Translations under genes and position numbers: made by a program
Assembly (NCBI GenBank): GCA_944376975.1
Contig: CALWEE010000111.1
Coordinates: 1 to 5,956, forward strand
Direction of reading: 5' to 3'
Length of the DNA: 5,956 bases
Source: an uncultured Lachnospiraceae bacterium
GTDB lineage: Bacteria > Bacillota > Clostridia > Lachnospirales > Lachnospiraceae
In this document: piece after piece, positions 1-5,361 of the stretch
Position numbering within the stretch: position 1 is the first letter of the stretch
How the letters are laid out: each line of letters starts with the position of its first letter
The notes under the pieces: generated by a model
What the model was told of the DNA's origin: nothing
The model's database searches: none
Seen by the model: the letters and a program-made list of their open reading frames with translations, nothing else

Positions 1-392
1 TCGCCGGCTCTTTCGCAGACCGTTTCCAGGCTTTCGCCCCCTTCCGGCGCCCGGTACTTTTCCGGCGCGCCAAAAAAAGCCGTAAACGGACCCGGATCCG
101 TCCCTTTTATATGAGCCACGTCCGCCCCTTCAAGGACGCCGAACCCCACTTCCTTGATCCGGTCGTCGGTCACCACCGGGATCGTCCGGCTGCCTCTTAA
201 GATGCAGGCCGTCTCCTTCGCCCGGGAAAGAGGGCTGGCGTAAATGGCGTCCACGCGCAGATCCTTCAGCGCCTCCGCGGTCTTTTCGGCCACTTCCCGG
301 CCTTCTTTCGTCAGCTCGATGTCGGACCAGCCCTGTATGCGGGCCTGACGGTTCCATTCTGTCTGTCCGTGCCTGAAAATGTACATCTCCAT
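1..392 (-). CDS. Histidine phosphatase family protein (phosphoglycerate mutase-like), 3' end outside window
   Basis: This is the N-terminal 130 residues of a histidine-phosphatase superfamily enzyme, which removes phosphate from a small metabolite through a phospho-histidine intermediate. Visible: RHGQTEWN at residues 7-14, with His8 as the expected catalytic nucleophile; QGWSDIELTKEG at 20-31; YASPLSRAKETA at 51-62, with Arg57 as the phosphate-pocket arginine; and KEVGFGVLEG at 80-89, with Glu81 as the likely acid. The second conserved His lies beyond the left edge. The ATG at 392 is chosen because GGGAGG (406-401) sits 8 bases upstream; a second ATG at 386 would be too far from it. The ribosome site lies inside the last codons of rarA and the stop-to-start gap is one base, so translation is probably coupled. 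The substrate cannot be read from the sequence. Alpha-ribazole phosphatase (CobC), phosphoglycerate mutase-like enzyme or a general sugar phosphatase are all possible; cobT at the other edge is only weak support for CobC. Confidence 0.9.
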   Translation of the reverse strand, partial: MEMYIFRHGQTEWNRQARIQGWSDIELTKEGREVAEKTAEALKDLRVDAIYASPLSRAKETACILRGSRTIPVVTDDRIKEVGFGVLEGADVAHIKGTDPGPFTAFFGAPEKYRAPEGGESLETVCERAG

Positions 393-393
393 C

Positions 394-1716
394 TTATGAT
401 CCTCCCTTGATCTTCTTCAGATAGTCATTCATCTCGTGTTCATATCCCAGTACGCCCGGACGGTAGAATCGGTGTCCCGCCACGCCGTCGGGAAGATACT
501 GCTGATCCACATAGTGGTCTTTATAGTCGTGGGCATATTTGTAATCCAGACCGTGCCCCAGGTCCTTCGCGCCCCGGTAATGGGCGTCCTGAAGATAAGG
601 CGGTATGGGTTCCGTCTTATGACCCGCCACCCAGTCCATCGCTTCATTGATGGCCGCGTAGGCCGAATTGCTTTTCGGCGCGCAGGCCACGTAGATGGCC
701 GCCTGTGCCAGCGGTATGCGGGCTTCCGGCATGCCGAGCCGTTCCGCCGCCAAAGCGGCCGATGTGGCCACCGAAAGCGCCTGCGGATCCGCGTTGCCCA
801 CGTCTTCCGCCGCGCATATGATGATGCGCCGGGCCACGAACGCCGGCTCCTCTCCCGCGTACAGCATACGGGCCAGATAATACACCGCCGCATCCGGATC
901 GGATCCCCGCATGCTCTTTATGAAAGCGGAGATGGTATCGTAATGGTTATCGCCGTTTTTATCGTACAGCGTCACCCGTTTCTGCACGCACTCGGACACC
1001 ACCTCCCGCGTCAGGCAGATCTTGCCGTCGTCCCCGGGTTCCGTTGTCAAAACGCCCAGCTCCACCGCGTTCAGCGCCAGGCGGGCGTCGCCGTTGCTTA
1101 TATCGGCCAGAAAATCTTCGGCTTCTTCTGTAATATCCGCGTTATACGCTCCCATGCCCTTTTCCGTATCGTAGACTGCCCGGTGGATCAGCGTCCGCAC
1201 GTCCCCCGGCGCCAGGGGCTTCAGTTCAAATATGATGGACCGGGATATGAGGGCGCTGTTCACTTCAAAATACGGGTTTTCCGTCGTCGCGCCGATCAGG
1301 ATGACCGTTCCGTCCTCCACGAAGGGCAGCAGATAATCCTGCTGGCCTTTATTAAAACGATGGATCTCGTCCACGAACAGGATCGTCTTTTTCCCGTACA
1401 TGCCGGCCCGGTCTTTGGCGTCGGAAACCACCTGCTCCATGTCTTTCTTTCCGGCCACCGTGGCGTTGATCTGGGTAAAGGCCGCCTTGGTCGTATGGGC
1501 GATGACCCGGGCAATGGTCGTCTTTCCTGTGCCCGGCGGGCCGTATAAGATAATGGAACTCAGCTTGTCCGCCCGGATCGCCCGGTAAAGCAGCTTATCC
1601 TTCCCAAGTATGTGCTCCTGGCCAACGATCTCGTCCAGTGTCGTCGGGCGCAGCCGGGACGCCAGCGGCGATTCCTTTTCCTGGCTGCTTTCCCGCATAT
1701 AATCAAACAAGTCCAT
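394..1716 (-). CDS. rarA: Replication-associated recombination protein A (RarA/MgsA), AAA+ ATPase
   Basis: A 440-residue AAA+ ATPase of the RarA/MgsA/WRNIP1 family, related to clamp-loader and RuvB-type ATPases. In studied bacteria it acts as a cytosolic tetramer at stalled or gapped replication forks. Visible: the family opening SPLASRLRPTTLDEIVGQEH (16-35); Walker A GPPGTGKTT (59-67); Walker B ILFVDE (112-117) followed by IHRFNK; sensor 1 IGATTENP (141-148); the SALISR segment (154-159) supplying the arginine finger; and the C-terminal family-specific stretch around ARRIIICAAEDVGNADPQAL. Length matches the usual 420-450 residues. The reading frame is open upstream to 1917, but the ATG at 1716 is preferred: AGGTGAGGG lies just before it, the family alignment starts there, and the likely promoter places transcription start near 1742, downstream of every earlier ATG. 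It is the first gene of a unit with the phosphatase gene, which starts one base after its stop. Confidence 0.96.
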   Translation of the reverse strand: MDLFDYMRESSQEKESPLASRLRPTTLDEIVGQEHILGKDKLLYRAIRADKLSSIILYGPPGTGKTTIARVIAHTTKAAFTQINATVAGKKDMEQVVSDAKDRAGMYGKKTILFVDEIHRFNKGQQDYLLPFVEDGTVILIGATTENPYFEVNSALISRSIIFELKPLAPGDVRTLIHRAVYDTEKGMGAYNADITEEAEDFLADISNGDARLALNAVELGVLTTEPGDDGKICLTREVVSECVQKRVTLYDKNGDNHYDTISAFIKSMRGSDPDAAVYYLARMLYAGEEPAFVARRIIICAAEDVGNADPQALSVATSAALAAERLGMPEARIPLAQAAIYVACAPKSNSAYAAINEAMDWVAGHKTEPIPPYLQDAHYRGAKDLGHGLDYKYAHDYKDHYVDQQYLPDGVAGHRFYRPGVLGYEHEMNDYLKKIKGGS

Positions 1717-1748
1717 GCCCTCACCTGCTTTCTGACAACTCTTTACCC

Positions 1749-1777
1749 ATTGTAGCATTGTTAAAAGGCTTTCGCAA
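1749..1777 (-). promoter_or_regulatory. Probable sigma-A promoter of rarA, extended -10
   Basis: Read on the minus strand: -35 TTGCGA (1777-1772), a 17-base spacer, then -10 TACAAT (1754-1749) preceded by TGC, an extended -10. The -10 matches consensus at five of six bases, the -35 at four. Predicted start of transcription is near 1742, giving a leader of about 25 bases that contains only the ribosome site. This fixes the rarA start at 1716. Confidence 0.7.
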
Positions 1778-1822
1778 TCGCAAAACTTCATACTTCTTTT
1801 AGAATTCTTCATGGTATTTTCA

Positions 1823-1851
1823 TTGATATTATCTGTCGATTTGTATAAAAT
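1823..1851 (+). promoter_or_regulatory. Probable promoter of the phospholipase C-like gene
   Basis: TTGATA (1823-1828), a 17-base spacer, then TAAAAT (1846-1851); an overlapping TATAAA at 1844-1849 would give a 15-base spacer. Transcription would start near 1856-1858. It is divergent from the rarA promoter, with about 45 bases between the two -35 boxes. A start this close to the ATG at 1868 would cut into that codon's ribosome site, which favours the downstream GTG at 1901 as the real translation start. Confidence 0.45.
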
Positions 1852-1881
1852 AAAGGGGAATGGGCATATGTCCAACGCGTT

Positions 1882-1892
1882 AGGAAAGGGGG
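1882..1892 (+). promoter_or_regulatory. Ribosome binding site deciding the GTG start at 1901
   Basis: The purine run AGGAAAGGGGG ends 8 bases before GTG at 1901. It competes with AAAGGGGAA (1852-1860) before ATG at 1868. Both are usable by sequence alone. The GTG is preferred because the family N-terminus begins there and because the likely promoter leaves a full leader only for this site. Confidence 0.5.
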
Positions 1893-1900
1893 CGGGTTTC

Positions 1901-2842
1901 GTGCCGGGACTGATCACGAATTATTTATTTGGCGAACGCTGTTTCCACGCCCTGTCGCCCAATCATCTGAAGAATATCATCAACGCCCATCCCAACGCGT
2001 ACCGGGTCGGCCTTCAGGGGCCCAACATATTTTTCTATTATCTCAGCTGCCGGGCCCGCCGGCGTCCCAACAACATATGCCACGTACTCCACGAGAAACA
2101 TACCGGTCCTTTTATCGGCCATATGCTGGACTATATGGAACTTCAGGACGACGAAGGCCGCGCGGTCTGCGCCGCTTATATCGCCGGTTTCCTCTGCCAC
2201 TATTCCCTGGATACCCATACCCATCCTTATATAACCTGGCGTTATTCCGCCGATATACAGGAACATCCGGAACTGCTGAAGCGTTCCTTCTACTATCAGC
2301 GTCTGGAGACCTATTTTGACGTGCTGCTCCTCCGGCGGTTCAACCATATGAGTCCGGAACAGCTGAACCTGGAAGCCCTCGTCAATATATCCAAAAAAGA
2401 ACGGCACGCCATCGCCGACTGCCTGCTTTACGCGCTGAGGCATACGTATCGTTATCATATATCCCGAAAGACGCTGAACCGGATCCTGCTTTACCTGCGA
2501 AAGACGTGCGTCTTCCTCCAGTCCAATCCCCAGATGCGGCGGCGTCTTTCCGGCTTCGCCGAGAAACATCTGCATCGCACCCTGCCTGCCGCCTGCTTTA
2601 TCTACCCGGAATTTACCGGCGATCCCAGGGACTATCTGAACGAAGCGAAAAATCCGTGGACTGCCGGCGTAGACGGTCCCGCGTCCAACGCGTCTTTCTT
2701 TGAACTGCTCAACGACGCCAACGACTACGGACAGCAGCTTCTGGACAGCCTGGACGACTATCTGGCCTGGAACGGGAGCCGCCAGCATCTGATGAGCGTC
2801 ATCGGCAATAATTCTTACTATAGCGGACAAAATACAGCTTAA
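1901..2842 (+). CDS. Zinc-dependent phospholipase C-like protein with altered metal ligands
   Basis: A 313-residue protein resembling the short zinc-dependent phospholipase C/S1-P1 nuclease-type proteins found in Clostridia. Visible from the GTG start: MPGLITNYLFGE (1-12); YRVGLQGPNIFFYYL (34-48); HEKHTGPF (64-71); AYIAGFLCHYSLDTHTHPYI (92-111); and RLETYFD (134-140). The last three carry putative metal ligands His64, His100, Asp104, His108 and Glu136. From memory, relatives read THY at the start, GPD in the second motif and a His three residues before LE; here these positions are Asn7, Asn42 and Tyr132, so metal binding may be weakened. No signal peptide or membrane segment is evident, unlike secreted clostridial phospholipases, so it is probably cytosolic and its substrate is unknown. 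An alternative ATG at 1868 would add 11 residues. It stands alone between a divergent promoter and a terminator. Family call fairly sure, activity not. Confidence 0.82.
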   Translation: MPGLITNYLFGERCFHALSPNHLKNIINAHPNAYRVGLQGPNIFFYYLSCRARRRPNNICHVLHEKHTGPFIGHMLDYMELQDDEGRAVCAAYIAGFLCHYSLDTHTHPYITWRYSADIQEHPELLKRSFYYQRLETYFDVLLLRRFNHMSPEQLNLEALVNISKKERHAIADCLLYALRHTYRYHISRKTLNRILLYLRKTCVFLQSNPQMRRRLSGFAEKHLHRTLPAACFIYPEFTGDPRDYLNEAKNPWTAGVDGPASNASFFELLNDANDYGQQLLDSLDDYLAWNGSRQHLMSVIGNNSYYSGQNTA

Positions 2843-2874
2843 CCGCTTTTTCAACATCCTCTTTTCTATTCCAT

Positions 2875-2908
2875 GGCCGCCGCGGCCCGAAACCCGGCGG
2901 CCTTCTTT
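2875..2908 (+). terminator. Intrinsic terminator after the phospholipase C-like gene
   Basis: GGCCGCCG (2875-2882) pairs with CGGCGGCC (2895-2902), a perfect 8-base GC stem with a 12-base loop, followed by the T-rich TTCTTT. It lies 32 bases after the stop codon and ahead of the next promoter. The T run is interrupted, so efficiency is uncertain. On the minus strand no T run follows the stem. Confidence 0.6.
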
Positions 2909-2920
2909 CGTATTCTCCTC

Positions 2921-2949
2921 TTGACGAACTGATATCATAATGATATCAT
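2921..2949 (+). promoter_or_regulatory. Near-consensus sigma-A promoter of the SPFH operon
   Basis: TTGACG (2921-2926), a 17-base spacer, then TATCAT (2944-2949); each box matches consensus at five of six bases. Expected transcription start is near 2956, giving a leader of about 26 bases with the ribosome site AGGGAGGA (2968-2975). The -10 box lies inside the second copy of a tandem 11-base repeat, so a repeat-binding protein would directly compete with RNA polymerase. Confidence 0.75.
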
Positions 2950-2962
2950 ATAAGTATCATAA
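2930..2962. repeat. Three tandem 11-base repeats over the SPFH promoter, candidate operator
   Basis: TGATATCATAA (2930-2940), TGATATCATAT (2941-2951) and AAGTATCATAA (2952-2962) follow one another without gaps. The core TATCATA is in all three copies, and the first two also contain the 8-base palindrome TGATATCA. The 11-base period is about one helical turn, so the copies face the same side of the DNA. The array runs from the promoter spacer through the -10 box past the likely transcription start. It is a plausible operator; the ribbon-helix-helix protein encoded second in this operon is the obvious candidate to bind it. Repeats are seen directly; the function is inference. Confidence 0.65.
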
Positions 2963-2981
2963 ACCACAGGGAGGAATACGT

Positions 2982-4004
2982 ATGAAAGAAATCGTCCTGA
3001 CCAATAAGAAAAACGGCATGGCCGTCCTGATACTGACCACGCTCCTGTATCTGGCCGCCATCGCCGGCTGCGTAGCCGGCGGGTTCATCTTAGACGAAAG
3101 CGGGTCCGCCGTTCTGCTCATCGTCAGCATCGTCTGGCTTTGCGTCGGCTGGTTCCCCTACTGCGGCCTGCGTATCTTAAAGCCCCAGGAAGCCCTTGTG
3201 CTCACTCTGTTCGGAAAATATGTGGGCACGCTTAAAAACGAAGGGTTCTATTTTGTCAATCCGTTCTGTTCCGCCATCAATCCGGCGGCCAAGACAAGTC
3301 TTGGTCAGAGCGGCGACGTGAACGCCGGCAACCAGAAGTCCATGACCATCTTCTCCGTTAAGACCGGCAGCAACGAGCTTCAGCTGACCAACAAAAAGAT
3401 CTCTTTAAAGATCATGACATTGAGCAACAGCCGTCAGAAGATCAACGACTGCCTGGGCAATCCGGTGGAGATCGGCATCGCGGTCATGTGGCGCGTAGTC
3501 GACACGGCCAAAGCGGTCTTTAACGTGGACAACTTTAAAGAATACCTGTCCCTCCAGTGCGACAGCGCGGTGCGCAACATCGTCCGCATCTATCCATACG
3601 ACGTGGCTCCGGGCGTGGACACCACCGGCGACGGTATCGCCGACGACGGCAGCCTGCGGGGCTCCAGCGAAGTGGTGGCGTCGCGCATACGCAATGAACT
3701 CCAGGAAAAAGTGGCCGAAGCCGGTCTGGAGATACTGGAAACCCGGATCACCTATCTGGCCTACGCGCCAGAAATCGCCGCTGTCATGCTCCAGCGTCAG
3801 CAGGCTTCCGCTGTGGTGGACGCCCGCAAGATGATCGTGGACGGCGCCGTCGGCATGGTGGAGATGGCTCTGGAACGTCTCGATGAAACCCATACGGTAG
3901 AGCTGGATGAGGAGCGAAAGGCGGCAATGGTATCCAATCTGCTCGTCGTCCTTTGCGGCAGCCACGACGTGGCGCCTATCGTCAATACAGGCAGCCTGTA
4001 CTGA
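2982..4004 (+). CDS. SPFH (stomatin/prohibitin-type) domain membrane protein
   Basis: A 340-residue membrane protein of the SPFH superfamily, whose members form oligomeric scaffolds or microdomains in the membrane. Two hydrophobic segments lie at about 13-37 and 43-63, then the typical domain entry [17 protein letters not shown] (66-82) and [10 protein letters not shown]. The SPFH domain extends to about residue 290 and ends in a helical stretch ([20 protein letters not shown] and [13 protein letters not shown]); there is no long flotillin-type coiled-coil tail. Residues 213-222 ([10 protein letters not shown]) look like an acidic calcium-loop motif inserted in the domain. Start ATG 2982 is supported by AGGGAGGA six bases upstream; an ATG at 2940 lies within the promoter. 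It is first in an operon with a DNA-binding protein that starts one base after its stop. The partner it scaffolds cannot be told from sequence. Confidence 0.92.
   Translation: MKEIVLTNKKNGMAVLILTTLLYLAAIAGCVAGGFILDESGSAVLLIVSIVWLCVGWFPYCGLRILKPQEALVLTLFGKYVGTLKNEGFYFVNPFCSAINPAAKTSLGQSGDVNAGNQKSMTIFSVKTGSNELQLTNKKISLKIMTLSNSRQKINDCLGNPVEIGIAVMWRVVDTAKAVFNVDNFKEYLSLQCDSAVRNIVRIYPYDVAPGVDTTGDGIADDGSLRGSSEVVASRIRNELQEKVAEAGLEILETRITYLAYAPEIAAVMLQRQQASAVVDARKMIVDGAVGMVEMALERLDETHTVELDEERKAAMVSNLLVVLCGSHDVAPIVNTGSLY
3986..4000. repeat. Perfect inverted repeat just before the ribbon-helix-helix gene start
   Basis: TACAGGCAGCCTGTA is a perfect palindrome around a central A, ending two bases before the SPFH stop codon TGA and five before the ATG at 4006. 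In RNA it could form a 6-base stem with a CAG loop over the only weak purine tract (ACAGGCAG) upstream of that ATG. It might limit independent initiation and enforce coupling to SPFH translation, or it may be a codon-level coincidence. Confidence 0.5.
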
Positions 4005-4005
4005 T

Positions 4006-4206
4006 ATGGCCGACGGCAAAAAGAAACAGATCCCTTTGCGTTTATCGGAAAAACTTTACAACGCCATTGCCGCGTGGGCGGAAGACGATTTCCGTTCCGT
4101 CAACGGCCAGATCGAATATCTGCTGACCGAATGTGTCCGACAGCGGAAAAAGAACGGAAAATATGTCTCCGACCATCTGGATGAACCTCTGGATCTGGAT
4201 ATATGA
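4006..4206 (+). CDS. Small Arc-like ribbon-helix-helix DNA-binding protein
   Basis: A 66-residue protein with the Arc/MetJ ribbon-helix-helix pattern: a lysine-rich start, a short strand KQIPLRL (7-13) that in this fold enters the DNA major groove as an intertwined dimer, helix [17 protein letters not shown] (14-29), the turn RSVNG (30-34) and helix [13 protein letters not shown] (35-46), then a basic stretch and an acidic tail (DEPLDLDI). The [11 protein letters not shown] segment is typical of Arc-like proteins. The ATG at 4006 is one base after the SPFH stop and lacks a good ribosome site, so it is probably translated by coupling. The frame is open back to 3907, but those residues overlap SPFH and are not part of the fold. 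No toxin partner is present, so a toxin-antitoxin role is not supported. It likely regulates transcription, perhaps of its own operon through the 2930-2962 repeats (inference). Confidence 0.88.
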   Translation: MADGKKKQIPLRLSEKLYNAIAAWAEDDFRSVNGQIEYLLTECVRQRKKNGKYVSDHLDEPLDLDI

Positions 4207-4215
4207 AGCAAACTG

Positions 4216-4279
4216 CCGGAAACGATAAAAACGGCGGGCTTACATGGCGCCCGCCGTCGTATCGTTTCCGGTATTTTTT
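4216..4279 (+). terminator. Strong intrinsic terminator of the SPFH operon
   Basis: An outer stem of 12 pairs (4216-4227 with 4260-4271, CCGGAAACGATA against TATCGTTTCCGG), a small internal loop (AAA against CG), an inner stem of 9 pairs (ACGGCGGGC 4231-4239 with GCCCGCCGT 4249-4257), a 9-base loop, then TATTTTTT (4272-4279). It starts 10 bases after the ribbon-helix-helix stop codon. Confidence 0.88.
4226..4257 (-). terminator. Nested terminator of pfkA, inner stem of the same hairpin
   Basis: On the minus strand the inner 9-pair stem (4257-4249 with 4239-4231) is followed at once by TTTT (4230-4227) and A, giving a standard stem plus T run 40 bases after the pfkA stop. The As that form the internal loop on the plus strand supply the T run here, so one structure serves both converging transcripts. 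Confidence 0.65.
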
Positions 4280-4297
4280 CGTTTAATTTATAACGTA

Positions 4298-5272
4298 TCA
4301 GTACATGGACATCAGACGGCTGACAAGGAACTGATACTCGTCGATCGTCTTCTTCATGGCCAGGCCCTCGTTGATGTCAAAATCCACGTATTTTCCGTCT
4401 TTATAGCAGATGACCCGATCTGTCTCGCCTTTAAAGATCAGATCCACCGCGTAGGCGCCCATGGTGGCCGCTACCACCCGGTCTCTGGCCGTAGGCGTAC
4501 CGCCTCTCTGGATATGGCCCAGGATCGTCGCCCGGGTCTCAATGCCCGTGGCCGCCTCGATCCGCTTCGCCAGCGTATTGGAATGGCCCACGCCCTCCGC
4601 GTTGATGATCACGTGATGGGTCTTGCCTCTCTGACGGTTGTGCATGATCGTGTCGACCAGATCCTGATAGTCGAACGCGTCTTTTTCCGGGATAAGGATA
4701 CCGTCCGCTCCGTTGGCCATCTGGCACCACAGGGCAATGTAGCCCGCGTTCCGTCCCATGACTTCAATGATGCTGCACCGCTCATGGGATGTGGACGTAT
4801 CTTTGATCTTGTCGATGGCGCTCACCGCCGTGTTCACCGCCGTATCAAAACCGATGGTATAATCTGTACAGTCGATATCCAGATCAATGGTACCCGGGAT
4901 ACCGATCGTGTTGACGCCCAGCGCCGAAAGCTTCTGGGCCCCTTTGAACGAACCGTCGCCGCCGATGACGATCAGTCCGTCGATGCCGTGCTTGCGGCAG
5001 ATGTCGGCCGCCTTTTCCTGTCCGGCTTTCGTCACGAATTCCTTGCAGCGGGCCGTATAAAGGATCGTACCGCCCCTTCTGGAAATCTCCGACACACTCT
5101 TGGCATCCATATCTATGATCTCTTCGTTTAATAATCCGGCATAACCTCTTAAAATACCTTTAACTTTCAGGCCGCTGGCCAGAGCCGTCCGAACGATCGC
5201 CCGTATGGCCGCGTTCATTCCCGGCGCGTCGCCGCCGCTTGTCAGTACACCGATCGTGTTAAGTTCCTTCAT
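4298..5272 (-). CDS. pfkA: ATP-dependent 6-phosphofructokinase
   Basis: A 324-residue cytosolic enzyme that phosphorylates fructose 6-phosphate to fructose 1,6-bisphosphate, the committed step of glycolysis. Visible: GGDAPGMNAAIRA (13-25), Arg75, the ATP-site motif GGDGS (104-108), PGTIDLDI (126-133) with Thr128, Asp130 (catalytic base) and Asp132 for magnesium, TSTSHERCSIIEVMGR (159-174), and GHIQRGGTPTARDR near the C-terminus. Gly107 and Gly127 sit where PPi-dependent enzymes usually carry Asp and Lys, so ATP is the likely donor. TIDLD replaces the common TIDND; the replaced Asn is not a catalytic residue, and this variant seems normal in Lachnospiraceae (from memory). Length matches E. coli PfkA (320). 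Start ATG 5272 is preceded by AGGAGGG seven bases upstream; in-frame ATGs farther upstream lie in the leader or promoter. It has its own promoter and terminator and looks monocistronic. Confidence 0.97.
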   Translation of the reverse strand: MKELNTIGVLTSGGDAPGMNAAIRAIVRTALASGLKVKGILRGYAGLLNEEIIDMDAKSVSEISRRGGTILYTARCKEFVTKAGQEKAADICRKHGIDGLIVIGGDGSFKGAQKLSALGVNTIGIPGTIDLDIDCTDYTIGFDTAVNTAVSAIDKIKDTSTSHERCSIIEVMGRNAGYIALWCQMANGADGILIPEKDAFDYQDLVDTIMHNRQRGKTHHVIINAEGVGHSNTLAKRIEAATGIETRATILGHIQRGGTPTARDRVVAATMGAYAVDLIFKGETDRVICYKDGKYVDFDINEGLAMKKTIDEYQFLVSRLMSMY

Positions 5273-5306
5273 CCTGTTCCCTCCTGTTAAAAAAGTATCC
5301 GGCTTC

Positions 5307-5335
5307 ATTTTACCGCTTTGAAAGGCAAAGGGCAA
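5307..5335 (-). promoter_or_regulatory. Probable sigma-A promoter of pfkA
   Basis: On the minus strand: TTGCCC (5335-5330), a 17-base spacer, TAAAAT (5312-5307). Matches are four and five of six. Transcription would start near 5300, leaving a leader of about 28 bases with the ribosome site AGGAGGG. It lies in the 89-base gap after cobT, so pfkA need not depend on cobT transcription. Confidence 0.55.
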
Positions 5336-5361
5336 GCCCCAAGACCCTACAAATAAAAAAA

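Noticed and set aside
436..1548. Long plus-strand open frame of 370 codons
   Set aside because: It is antisense to rarA, rich in Arg/His as expected from the complement of GC-rich coding DNA, and has no family motif.
1717..1917. In-frame N-terminal extension of rarA of 67 residues, including several ATG codons
   Set aside because: It does not look like RarA sequence, has no ribosome site, overlaps the divergent gene start, and lies upstream of the predicted rarA transcription start.
2822..2850. AGCGG/CCGCT hairpin followed by TTTT at the end of the phospholipase C-like gene
   Set aside because: Only five pairs with a 16-base loop; the 2875-2902 stem is much stronger.
1925..2938. Minus-strand open frame of 337 codons
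   Set aside because: Antisense shadow of the phospholipase C-like gene and its terminator; no recognisable domain.
2940..2981. Earlier ATG for the SPFH gene at 2940
   Set aside because: It lies between the -35 and -10 boxes and upstream of the likely transcription start; ATG 2982 has a strong ribosome site.
4006..4206. Toxin-antitoxin antitoxin assignment for the small ribbon-helix-helix protein
   Set aside because: No small toxin gene adjoins it; its only operon partner is the SPFH protein.
4244..5131. Plus-strand open frame of 295 codons
   Set aside because: Antisense to pfkA, starting inside the terminator hairpin; the minus strand clearly encodes phosphofructokinase.
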